Notes: generated by a model from the letters alone, not told the origin. A stretch of 64,000 bases of DNA from Thermosipho affectus (GCF_001990485.1 NZ_LBFC01000015.1:36376-100375); one strand, 5' to 3'. Counted from the stretch's first letter, positions 35,836 through 43,690 are shown. Translations and numbers: made by a program.

Positions 35836-36588
35836 TCATTTTTTGTAATATGTTTGATTTATTAACAGCTGCTCATCTGGTACATCTTTTAAAACCTTTG
35901 CAGGAACACCTGCCACTATCTTTTTTGCAGGAACATTTTTTGTAACTACAGAACCAGCTGCTACAAGTGCATCTTCTTCGACAATCACACCTGGGAGTAT
36001 TGTTGCATTAGCCCCTATTCTTGCTCCCTTTCTTATAATCGGCCCTTTAAAAAATTTCTTTCTTTTTTCCGTTCTACCAAGAAAATTATCATTTGTAAAA
36101 GTAACCTCCGGAGCTATAAAACAGTAATCTTCTACTACTGATAAAGCAGTAATATACGCCTCTGTTTCTATTTTTACATATTTTCCTATACGAGTTTTAT
36201 TTTCAATGGTTACTCCTCGACCTATTATAGTCTTTTTACCTATTCTCACCTCTTCTCGTATACTAGCCAAATCCCCAACAAAAACAAAATCCTCAAGAAT
36301 AGCTCCTTTATAAATAACACAGTTTGCACCTATCGTCACAAAGTTACCAATTTTTAACGGTTTTAGCTCCTTATCCTCAGTAGTGGCTGAAGTAGATGCT
36401 TTAAATGGCTTTTTTCCAAGAACTGTGTTATCTGATATCACAGATCCACTTCCAATAATAGTTCCAGAATGAATTACCACATTATGTCCTATAATAACAT
36501 TATCACCTATCACAGCATCTTTTTCTATAACCACATTGTGGCCAAATGTCACATTTTTTCCAATAATTGCATCTTTGGATATGCACAT
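35836..36588 (-). CDS. Left-handed beta-helix (hexapeptide) acyltransferase
   Basis: 250 residues made mainly of hexapeptide repeats such as IGKNVTFGHNVVIEKDAVIGD, quoted here in short as IGDNVIIGHNVV, with two blocks (about 5-55 and 75-245). The C-terminus AAGSVVTKNVPAKKIVAGVPAKVL is the WbbJ/MaeA-type acetyltransferase ending. It probably acetylates a nucleotide-linked or chain-end sugar. Start ATG 36588 follows AAAGGAGGAA. A TATAAT box lies at 36621-36626 on the minus strand. Confidence 0.87.
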   Translation of the reverse strand: MCISKDAIIGKNVTFGHNVVIEKDAVIGDNVIIGHNVVIHSGTIIGSGSVISDNTVLGKKPFKASTSATTEDKELKPLKIGNFVTIGANCVIYKGAILEDFVFVGDLASIREEVRIGKKTIIGRGVTIENKTRIGKYVKIETEAYITALSVVEDYCFIAPEVTFTNDNFLGRTEKRKKFFKGPIIRKGARIGANATILPGVIVEEDALVAAGSVVTKNVPAKKIVAGVPAKVLKDVPDEQLLINQTYYKK

Positions 36589-36660
36589 CTTTTATTCCTC
36601 CTTTCTATTTATATTGTTTCATTATAACAAACCAAAATCCTATAAACTCGGATAAGTTGG

Positions 36661-37025
36661 CAAGATTAGAGAGGTTGGAGAGTGTTGGGGCTTTTTTGTC
36701 ATTCTGAGCGCGTATGCGCGAAGAATCTTATATTTTTACTAACTTTCTAACTTATCCAACACTATCCAATCTATCTAATCTCGCTAACACTCGCTATCTA
36801 AGATTCTTAACTTTGTTCAGAATGACAGAAATAAAAAGATAAGATCCCTCGACTACGCTCGGGATGACATCTTGAGGAGTGAAGCAACGAAGGGGATGTC
36901 ATCCTGAGGAACGAAGTGACGAAGGATCTTATACACTCGAAAAACCATCCAAGATTCTTCGCACGTATTGCTCAGAATGACAAAAAAACACTAACTTCGC
37001 TAATCTTGCCAACCTTTCCAACTCT
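36661..37025. repeat. REP-like palindromic repeat cluster with CCAAC tracts
   Basis: Copies of two related units, in both orientations. Unit A is TGTCATTCTGAGC...GAAGAATCTTA (36697-36730, inverted at 36799-36826 and 36949-36981). Unit B is TGTCATCCTGAG...GAAGGATCTT (36896-36931, inverted at 36841-36870). Between them lie about 10-bp-periodic tracts such as CTTATCCAACACTATCCAAT (36751-36795 and 36992-37025; opposite strand 36661-36690). The 455-base gap holds no coding sequence. Confidence 0.8.
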
Positions 37026-37044
37026 CTTTTTTATTTCTCTATTT

Positions 37045-38439
37045 TTAAAAAAGATTAATCAAATCATTTAAACTAAACAATAGGATATTTCCACTAACCT
37101 TTGAAAAATTAACAACTTCATCTGTAAAACCATTTTTTGAAAAAAATACGTAAAATTTGTTTTTAAAATCAAACAAGACACTTTTGTCTATCATCTTTTT
37201 TACAATAGTCATATCAACCAAACCATTTTTCCATTTGCATTCTCCAAAAAGGATATTTTCTTTATCATAAGCAACTATATCTATTTCCTCTTTTTGCTTT
37301 TTTATAGGATTATTTCCCCACCATTTTCCTATTCTTTCAAAAACAAATGGTAATTTTCCATTTTTATTCATCTTTTTTAGATATTCAAAGGCTATATCCT
37401 CAAATACACCCCCCAAGTAATCATTTATAAACGGTTTAATCTTTTTTTCTAACACGGTATCCAACAATCCTTGCTCAATTAATTCCCTATTTTCAAAGAC
37501 AAATCTGTACCAAAATCTGAAAAAATTGTCTTTAATTTTAAAAATGCTGCTTCTTCCAGTTTTGCCTATTGGTTCTGGTTTGATTTTTTCAACTATTTTC
37601 AAATTAATTAGCGTATCTATATATTTCGAAACCTTGGCATTATTAACTTTTATTTTTGTAGCAATTTCATTTAATTTTGTTCTTCCAGTCGCAAGTGCTT
37701 CTAAAATAGAATTGTACAACATTGGCTCTCTTAACTCTTCACGCAATAAAAATCTTGGCTCTTCGTATAAATAAGACAACTTATTTAAAATTTTTTGTTT
37801 TACATTTTCAAAAACATCCAAATTTTCATCAAAAGTTATTAGATATTGAGGTGTTCCACCTAAAATCCCATACACACTAACTTGACGTTTCAAATCATAC
37901 TTTAGAAAGAACTTTTTACTATCAAAAAAATCAAATGTTGTGATTTCAAATTGTGCGGTTCTCCTACCATACAATGGACTTTCATATCCTAAAACCTCTT
38001 TTTCCATAAAACTAACATACGAACCACAGATAATCAAAAATAATTTAGTATTTTTTAAATGATGATCTATCAATTTTTGTAAAATCGATGGTATACTTTT
38101 GTTGGAATTCACAAGATATTGAAACTCATCTATTACCACAACCAGCCTTTTTTCCTTTGACCTTTCACCTAAAAAATTAAATGCCTCTTCCCATGTTCTA
38201 AAACTACTTAAACCATTTAAATGAAAATATGAAAAAACTTCTTTTGAAAACTTCTCTAAAGATATACTGTCTACAGATTCATCAGCTACATAAAAAATAC
38301 AAGGTTTTTCCTTGCAAAACTCTAAAAGTAAAGTAGTTTTTCCAACTCGTCTTCGACCATATACAACAACAAATTGAAATTTATCATCTTTGTATAATTC
38401 ATTCAAACTTTTCAGTTCTCTTTCTCTGCCTATGAACAC
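37045..38439 (-). CDS. AAA ATPase with C-terminal nuclease-like domain (DUF234 / archaeal ATPase type)
   Basis: 464 residues. Walker A VYGRRRVGKTTLL (about 25-37), Walker B LVVVIDEFQYL, then a winged-helix (about 235-290) and the C-terminal DUF234 domain with EIDIVAYDKENILFGECKWK, an E/D...ExK PD-(D/E)XK-type site. The family is common in archaea and Thermotogota and often found near mobile or repeat-rich DNA. Start is GTG 38439 behind GGGGTGAC. Its promoter carries three 15-bp operators (see 38459-38510), so it is probably autoregulated. Confidence 0.85.
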   Translation of the reverse strand: MFIGRERELKSLNELYKDDKFQFVVVYGRRRVGKTTLLLEFCKEKPCIFYVADESVDSISLEKFSKEVFSYFHLNGLSSFRTWEEAFNFLGERSKEKRLVVVIDEFQYLVNSNKSIPSILQKLIDHHLKNTKLFLIICGSYVSFMEKEVLGYESPLYGRRTAQFEITTFDFFDSKKFFLKYDLKRQVSVYGILGGTPQYLITFDENLDVFENVKQKILNKLSYLYEEPRFLLREELREPMLYNSILEALATGRTKLNEIATKIKVNNAKVSKYIDTLINLKIVEKIKPEPIGKTGRSSIFKIKDNFFRFWYRFVFENRELIEQGLLDTVLEKKIKPFINDYLGGVFEDIAFEYLKKMNKNGKLPFVFERIGKWWGNNPIKKQKEEIDIVAYDKENILFGECKWKNGLVDMTIVKKMIDKSVLFDFKNKFYVFFSKNGFTDEVVNFSKVSGNILLFSLNDLINLF

Positions 38440-38458
38440 ATTGTCACCCCATCTATAT

Positions 38459-38510
38459 ACTTATAAGTTACTAACTTATAAGTAAGTAACTTGTGAGTTA
38501 GTAATATTAT
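38459..38510 (-). promoter_or_regulatory. Triple 15-bp palindromic operator plus -10 for the DUF234 ATPase
   Basis: Three consecutive 15-base units (38459-38473, 38474-38488, 38489-38503), each a variation of ACTTATAAGT followed by TACTA or AAGTA, the last being ACTTGTGAGTTAGTA. A minus-strand TATAAT (38505-38510) adjoins. The units cover the expected transcription start and the leader before GTG 38439. Repressor binding is inferred. Confidence 0.75.
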
Positions 38511-38558
38511 ACCATAAAATAACATCAAAAATACAAATAAAAATTAAAACTCCTACTT

Positions 38559-38700
38559 TGTCATTCTGAGCATATGCGAAAGGTATGCCATCCTGAGGAA
38601 CAAAGCGTCGAATGGGATGTCATCCTGAACGCATGTGAAGGATCTTATACATTCGAAAAATCATTCAAGATTCTTCGTCACTTCGTTCCTCAGAATGACA
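38559..38700. repeat. REP-like palindromic element, composite copy
   Basis: Starts TGTCATTCTGAGC and ends CTCAGAATGACA. Inside is the linker TTATACATTCGAAAAATCAT, which also occurs at 36930-36950, 40188-40210 and, inverted, 63130-63155. The complete element is an imperfect palindrome of about 90 bases with TTCGAA in its centre. Confidence 0.75.
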
Positions 38701-38776
38701 AAAAGCTCCAACTCTCTCCAACCTTTCCAACCTTGCTAATCTCGCTAATTCTTATAGGAATTGTCATTTGTTTTTT

Positions 38777-38821
38777 TGTCACAACTGTCACAATTTGTAG
38801 ACAGTTGTCACATAAGTCACA
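38777..38821 (+). promoter_or_regulatory. Phased GTCACA iteron block, upstream copy
   Basis: A 45-base block with GTCACA at 38778, 38787, 38807 and 38816, and a degenerate GTAGACA at 38797. The spacings are 9, 10, 10 and 9 bases. It overlaps the likely -35 region, followed by TATAAT at 38830-38835 before the ATPase gene. A near-identical block lies after the gene (40054-40098). Confidence 0.85.
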
Positions 38822-38829
38822 ATTTGTGC

Positions 38830-38835
38830 TATAAT
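38830..38835 (+). promoter_or_regulatory. -10 box of the AAA+ ATPase gene
   Basis: TATAAT 42 bases before GTG 38877. A TTGTCA (38805-38810) in the iteron block lies 19 bases upstream as a possible -35, so a protein bound to the iterons would block or contact RNA polymerase. Confidence 0.7.
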
Positions 38836-38876
38836 ATCTTTGAACGGTAAATAAGTTTTTCAATGGCGGTGAGATA

Positions 38877-40040
38877 GTGAATGAAAATGAAATAAGAGAA
38901 ATCCTTCAAGCGCTTTATGATACTCCCTTATCTTCAAAAAATCTGCTTGTTAATAGGGATGAAGAAATAAACTCCCTTAATGCCATATGTTTTTATCAAC
39001 CAAAAGGGGTGTATGGTCTCTGCGGTGAGACTGGTGGGGGAAAAACAACAATACTGAACTTTATCGAACCTGGTGTGGGAAAAAGAGTTTACGTAAGGCT
39101 TACAGAAAAAGAAAGTAAAGAAATAATAATTGGTGATATGCTGTACAAACTTGCCAAAGAGATAGAAAAGCATGAAGAAAAAGGCAAGCTTTTAACTACT
39201 GCAAAAAAATCAATAGAGTTTATTATTGAGGAAAGAAGCGAGACCAGGTCTATAGGAGCAAGTGGGGGAATTTTTGTTAGTGGAAACTTCTCAAAAACTA
39301 CTACTCACACAAGAAAATTTAATATCTATCATGCTTATGAGTTGTTAGATGATATTCTCAACTTATTAATTGAGAAATATAACAGAATAATATTACTTAT
39401 AGACGAACTTGACAAAGAAAAAAAAGAAGAAGTACTAATAATTTTAGATTCATTAAAAAACATATTCGATAAACAGGGATTGATAGTAATACTATCTCTC
39501 CCATTTGCTATATATAGAGAATATGCAAAAGACAGATTAAGATGGAACGAATCTGGTAATCTGGAAAATATTTTAAAAGACACTTATTTTTTAGAACCTC
39601 TTAGCAATGAACAAATACAAGAAGTAATCTTAAAAAGGCTAAGAAAATATCCTGACTTTTTAGATAGCGATGCTTTATACGAAATAGCAAGATATAGTGA
39701 TGGAAACCCAAGGGATGCTTTATGGATCTCTCAGCAAATAGTTTTAAACAACCTTCACAAGAAAAGAATAACAGGCAATATCGCTGTAAAAACCATTAAA
39801 AAAATCACAAAAAAATATTTTGAAAATTCATTACAACTTACAGACCTTCAAGAGGCAGTGCTAAACACCATAACCCAATATGGCAACAGAAATATAATTG
39901 TGAAAAAGCTGGAGGAAAAGGGTATAAAAAGACAAACAGCGTATACCTATATAAATCGTCTAAAAGAAAATGGATTAATCATTGAAAGGAATGGACAACT
40001 AAAAGTTTCCGGTAAAATATTTTATATAATATCCAAGTAG
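38877..40040 (+). CDS. Cdc6/Orc1-like AAA+ ATPase with C-terminal winged helix
   Basis: 387 residues from GTG behind GGCGGTGAG. The AAA+ core has Walker A GLCGETGGGKTTILNF (about 42-57), Walker B IILLIDELDKEKK (about 172-184) and an arginine-finger-like region. The C-terminal 60 residues form a winged helix (IVKKLEEKGIKRQTAYTYINRL). This layout is that of archaeal Orc1/Cdc6 initiators and some plasmid or defence ATPases. The gene is flanked on both sides by the same 45-bp phased repeats, the likely binding sites of its winged helix (inference). Function is unknown. The neighbouring island has other mobile traits. Confidence 0.78.
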   Translation: MNENEIREILQALYDTPLSSKNLLVNRDEEINSLNAICFYQPKGVYGLCGETGGGKTTILNFIEPGVGKRVYVRLTEKESKEIIIGDMLYKLAKEIEKHEEKGKLLTTAKKSIEFIIEERSETRSIGASGGIFVSGNFSKTTTHTRKFNIYHAYELLDDILNLLIEKYNRIILLIDELDKEKKEEVLIILDSLKNIFDKQGLIVILSLPFAIYREYAKDRLRWNESGNLENILKDTYFLEPLSNEQIQEVILKRLRKYPDFLDSDALYEIARYSDGNPRDALWISQQIVLNNLHKKRITGNIAVKTIKKITKKYFENSLQLTDLQEAVLNTITQYGNRNIIVKKLEEKGIKRQTAYTYINRLKENGLIIERNGQLKVSGKIFYIISK

Positions 40041-40053
40041 TATTCAAATAATC

Positions 40054-40098
40054 TGTCACAACTGTCACAATTTGTAGACAATTGTCACATAAGTCACA
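40054..40098 (+). repeat. Phased GTCACA iteron block, downstream copy
   Basis: 44 of 45 bases equal the upstream copy at 38777-38821 (one G-to-A change). It begins 14 bases after the ATPase stop, in the same orientation. Together they bound a 1.32-kb unit. Confidence 0.85.
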
Positions 40099-40140
40099 GA
40101 TAAAATTCTTCACCCGCTTGCTACTCAAAAAGACAAAAAG

Positions 40141-40335
40141 CCTCTTAGATTCCTCACCCTTGCAGGTTCGGAATGACAAAAAAGGATCTTACACATTCGA
40201 AAAACAATTCAAGATTCTTCGCACATATCGCTCAGAATGACAAAAAACACCAACACTATCCAACCTCTCTAACCTCTCCAACGCTCTCCAATCTTGCCAA
40301 CCTTTCCAATCCTCGTATCCCACTAATCTTGTTAA
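40141..40335. repeat. REP-like units followed by a CCAAC tract
   Basis: One unit ending GGAATGACAAAA (40141-40180), then the inverted unit AAGATTCTTCGC...CTCAGAATGACA (40211-40243) joined by the CATTCGAAAAAC linker. A tract of about 10-base steps, such as CCAACCTCTCTAACCTCTCC, fills 40248-40333. The stretch 40041-40405 has no gene. Confidence 0.75.
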
Positions 40336-40405
40336 TTATAACAGTAAGAATGCTATAATATATTTAGTAGAAAAAGTTAAAAAATTGATAAAGGAGGTCT
40401 CAAAT

Positions 40406-40668
40406 GTGAATAGGCAAAAAATTTTAGAAAAACTCAAAAAACATAAAAAAGCTCTTGAAAATTTTGGAGTAAAGAAAATAGGAATTTTTGGTTCATATGC
40501 AAGAAATGAAGCAACAAAAAAAGTGATGTAGATATAATTATAGAATTTGAAGAAGGGAAAGCAACCTTTGACAATGTTGCTGGTGTTGTAGATTTCCTTG
40601 AAGAGTTATTAGAAGCTCCTGTTAACTTACTCACACCGGCAGGTATAGAATCTATTATGAATTTTTAA
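40406..40668 (+). pseudogene. MNT-type nucleotidyltransferase, frameshifted
   Basis: From GTG 40406 with AAGGAGG upstream. The frame reads IGIFGSYARNEATKK and then stops at a run of seven A (40516-40522). Adding one base restores SDVDIIIEFEEG and a good C-terminus (PVNLLTPAGIE). This is the GSxxR...SDxD core of MNT nucleotidyltransferases (about 85 residues here), which AMPylate HEPN toxins. The partner HEPN gene is not next to it. The lesion may be genuine or a homopolymer error. Confidence 0.78.
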
Positions 40669-40748
40669 AACAAAGCTATCCAAATGCAAAAATAGATGCT
40701 AATTATGGTTTAAAAGAAAAATAATTTATAGCATCTAAGGAGGATAAT

Positions 40749-41158
40749 ATGATTAAAGCAAATATGTCTCTTATCCTTAAAATGTTAATTCTCATTCTTG
40801 TTTTTGTAGACATTTTTGGATTTTTTTCATCTAAAGTCTTTGAACTTTATTTTTCTATTCTTGGTATAATACTAATTTTAATTTCTCACTAAACAACAAC
40901 AAATTGCCTAACAATAGCATATTATTTCTCTCAATGCTTGTATGGTTACCCATTGGTTTAAAAGCAAATTTTGATTTATTCGGGTTAGCAGCACCATTTT
41001 TGTTTTCCAACTTAACTTTAATATTAAGTGGAAAAAAGGAAAAAATAATATGAGGGCTTTTTGCCATAGTTTTATTCTTTGAGATGGTTACATTATATAT
41101 ACAAATCTCAACATCTTTACTTTATTTATTCATAGGCATAATTGCTCCTATAACATGA
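40749..41158 (+). pseudogene. Small membrane protein, broken by frameshift and stop
   Basis: Start ATG after AAGGAGGATAAT. The first frame gives two helices (MIKANMSLILKMLILILVF...) and ends at CAC TAA near 40890. The adjacent frame continues immediately with NNNKLPNNSILFLSMLVWLP and ends in TGA at 41050, after which GLFAIVLFFEM and IGIIAPIT continue in the same frame. An intact gene would give about 135 residues with four helices. No family recognised. Confidence 0.6.
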
Positions 41159-41624
41159 GAAAATTGTGAATAAAAATTTAGCAAAGATAAAAACCATTCG
41201 ATGATTGTCTAATGGCCTATTTTTTATTTTTTCTCCAGATATATAAGTTATATGACCTTTTTACCGAAATTTTTATTTTTTATCTCTAAAATATTTTCAA
41301 AATATCACTTAGCTTTTTTTGAATAATAGATTCTTTCATCAGAACTCATGTGTTCTTATAAGAAATAACATCTTTCACATTTAAAATAGTCTAAAGATAT
41401 TCTATATCTCTGGAATATGGACCGTAAAGATATTGTGCGGAAGGAAAATCATGAATTATATGATCTTACAAAAGAAAGTTTCTGTTATTTTACTTTATTG
41501 ATTTCTTCAACTTTGCAAACTAAATTTTTTAATTTATTAATCTTATGACTTTATAACATAAACACTCTTTCAAAAAATTATGTGATAGAATAATTATGTA
41601 CTTATAAAAAAGGAGTGTATAATT
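41159..41624. other. Non-coding AT-rich gap with weak relic only
   Basis: A 466-base stretch without an intact gene. Apart from the minus-strand relic listed separately (about 41240-41480) I see no RNA gene, repeat or clear promoter in it, only a possible TAGAAT before the next gene. Confidence 0.5.
41240..41480 (-). pseudogene. Relic of a Panacea/YwgA-like protein
   Basis: In one minus-strand frame the peptide AQYLYGPYSRDIEYL appears at 41391-41440, the YGPYS motif typical of YwgA/Panacea-like proteins. In another frame, further down, SSDERIYYSKKAK appears and ends in TGA. Several stops and shifts separate them. Only short matches support it. Confidence 0.35.
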
Positions 41625-42440
41625 ATGGATGAAAAATTAATATTTATAAGTGGTTCTATTTCAATTAAATACTTACCAGAAGATGTTACCAAAGAATTAG
41701 ATAAAATAATTGAAAATAAATATCACGTATTAGTTGGAGATGCAAAAGGTGTTGATTCTCTTGTTCAAAAATACTTTAAAGAGAAAAATTATAAAAATGT
41801 ATCGGTAGTCACAGTATGCGGAAAACCTAGAAATTTGTTGGATAAAGACTTTAAAGTAATTAATGTGGATGTACCAGAAAATTATGGAAGTAATAAAAGA
41901 GAATTATTTATGGTAAAAGATAAATGGATGGCAGAAAAGGCAAATTACTTTTTAGTTATATGGGATGGGAAATCCAAAGGAAGTTTTAATAATATTATTA
42001 ATGGTATCAGACAAAACAAAGATGTAAATGTTTATCTGTTACCAGAAAAAAAATTTGTATCTAAAGAAAATATAAAAGAAGAATTTATTAGAGATATTTA
42101 CATTAAAAATGAAGGATATACTGTGAAAGAAATATACGAAATTCTAAAAAAAGAATTTAATATTAAAAACAAAAATGAAATAGTGGACAAAATGGAAGAA
42201 CTAGAAATAATTAAAAAGGAAAAAAATAAAATTGTGCCAAATGAAAAATATAAAAATTACATTAAAGTTAAAAACTACAAGGGATACAAAACATACAAAT
42301 ATTTACCCAATATTCTAGAGATTTTAAGAGCAAGCTTTAAAAACAAGGAGAGTAAAACACAACCAAATAAAAACAAGCATAAAAATGAAACATATGATAA
42401 TGCGCCTTTATTTAAATGTATTAATAATAGTAGTAAATAG
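41625..42440 (+). CDS. SLOG-domain protein with winged-helix-like C-terminus
   Basis: 271 residues, start ATG behind AAAAGGAGTG. The first 140 residues show the Rossmann-like SLOG pattern: FISGSISIKYLPEDV, a long helix, HVLVGDAKGVDSLVQ and NYFLVIWDGKSKGSFNNI. This is related to YspA/DUF2493 and to the nucleotide-sensor SLOG domains of conflict systems. Residues 150-205 (GYTVKEIYEILKKEFNIK) look like a winged helix, and the tail is Lys/Asn rich. It probably senses or processes a nucleotide. It is followed after 57 bases by a phosphoribosyltransferase-like gene. Confidence 0.7.
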   Translation: MDEKLIFISGSISIKYLPEDVTKELDKIIENKYHVLVGDAKGVDSLVQKYFKEKNYKNVSVVTVCGKPRNLLDKDFKVINVDVPENYGSNKRELFMVKDKWMAEKANYFLVIWDGKSKGSFNNIINGIRQNKDVNVYLLPEKKFVSKENIKEEFIRDIYIKNEGYTVKEIYEILKKEFNIKNKNEIVDKMEELEIIKKEKNKIVPNEKYKNYIKVKNYKGYKTYKYLPNILEILRASFKNKESKTQPNKNKHKNETYDNAPLFKCINNSSK

Positions 42441-42496
42441 GTTATAAAAAAATAAGAATATCCTTTTAATTGAGAGACAATGGCAGGGGGATAGGA

Positions 42497-43189
42497 ATGA
42501 ATGAATATGAAATCAAAATAATAACTAAAAACAATGTTCCTGTTAATGTAGATAACCCAATTTTGAAATACGAAAAAGATAAAAATCGAAAAAACAATTT
42601 TTTGCGCGTTGAAATTAAAAAAGGTATTTATAAAATTGGAATTGGAATAATATTAGATTTCTACAACAAATTCACTATAACGTCTTCTCAATATACTCAT
42701 GTAATGGAAAAAACTAATATTGGAAAGAAGGTCTATAAATTAAAATATTATAAAAATCCTCCTTTAGATAAGAATATTAGGGAGAAATACATTAAAGAAT
42801 TTTCTGAAACTTTTAAAAATTTTATTAAAAAATCAAAAAAACAAAATTTGGTTATAACATACGTTCCATCATCATCAGTAATTCCAAAAGAAATAGCGTT
42901 AATGCTTGGAAATTTAACAAATACAAATGTAGAAGAAATTATTACCATCAATAATAATGATGTAACAATGAAAGATTCTAAAGATATAGAGCAAGCAATA
43001 AAAAATGCTAAGAAAAAATATAAAATAAATTCCAATTTAGTTGACAAAAATACGTGTTATATAATAATAGATGATATAATGGGGACTGGAGCTAGTATAA
43101 TAACTATTTTAGAAAAGTTGTATGAAATTACAGGAAAGTATAACGTTTTTTTATTCTGGCAAAGGATGCGAAAAGATGAACATACTTAA
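42497..43189 (+). CDS. Phosphoribosyltransferase-like protein
   Basis: 230 residues from ATG 42497, behind AGGGGGATAGG. The C-terminal half carries LVITYVPSSSV and the PRPP-loop CYIIIDDIMGTGASI (about 187-201), close to the DDxxTTG type of PRTases. The N-terminal 90 residues are unusual and basic. In known SLOG neighbourhoods nucleotide-sugar chemistry recurs, so this pair may act on a nucleotide signal (inference). The catalytic acidic pair Asp-Asp and the GTGAS are intact. Start and end are secure. Function unknown. Confidence 0.68.
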   Translation: MNEYEIKIITKNNVPVNVDNPILKYEKDKNRKNNFLRVEIKKGIYKIGIGIILDFYNKFTITSSQYTHVMEKTNIGKKVYKLKYYKNPPLDKNIREKYIKEFSETFKNFIKKSKKQNLVITYVPSSSVIPKEIALMLGNLTNTNVEEIITINNNDVTMKDSKDIEQAIKNAKKKYKINSNLVDKNTCYIIIDDIMGTGASIITILEKLYEITGKYNVFLFWQRMRKDEHT

Positions 43190-43337
43190 AAATAGCATAA
43201 ATTATCATACTGTAAAAAACAAACTAGACTGTATGAAAACAACTCAGCATGCTTTAAATATTACATCAGATTTAAGTTATACATACAAAAAAATCAATCA
43301 TTATCAATATTTTGATGCTTCTAATAACTTAGTATGA
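43176..43337 (+). CDS. Possible small protein overlapping the PRTase end
   Basis: 53 codons from ATG 43176 (MNILKNSINYHTVKNKLDC). It overlaps the upstream gene by 14 bases and has only a weak GGATGCG before it. No family or strong composition signal. It may be chance. Confidence 0.2.
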   Translation: MNILKNSINYHTVKNKLDCMKTTQHALNITSDLSYTYKKINHYQYFDASNNLV

Positions 43338-43437
43338 CAGAATTATTCTTTTTAAAATTTATCACAAAATTCTATCTCTCTTCCTGTTTTATATATAAAC
43401 TTCATCAAATAATACTCAGACACATAATTGTTGACAT

Positions 43438-43690
43438 GTCTCCTCTCCAATCTTTCCAACATCTCTAACACTCTCTAACCCCGCTAACTCTTACAGGGAT
43501 AGTCATTTGTTTTTTGTCACACCTGTCAAATTTGTAGACAGTTATCACATAAGCTTATATTATAATAAATCAAAACAGCATATATCCTTTAAATGGTGGT
43601 ATTATAGTGAAAAAATTCTTTAAGCGCTTTATGATACACCTTTATCTTTCAAAGACCTACTTAAGGTTAAACTTTAAACACTTCTATACC
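43438..43690 (+). pseudogene. Decayed second copy of the Cdc6-like ATPase 5' region
   Basis: The sequence matches 38700-38950 in order: CCAAC tract, then GTCATTTGTTTTTTGTCAC, a damaged iteron block (43515-43552), and a GTG at 43609. In frame, IL*ALYDTPLSFKDLLKV corresponds to ILQALYDTPLSSKNLLV of the intact gene at 38877, with a stop in place of Gln. About 12 bases after GTG are missing and no coding follows. The rest of 43338-43774 shows nothing else. Confidence 0.85.

Noticed and set aside
36661..37025. Possible CRISPR array in the repeat-rich gap
   Set aside because: The repeats occur in both orientations with irregular spacing and diverged copies. There are no regular spacers and no cas genes nearby.
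43122..43337. 71-codon frame across the PRTase end
   Set aside because: The first 18 codons lie in another frame of the PRTase gene without a ribosome site. Only a shorter ATG at 43176 is kept, at low confidence.
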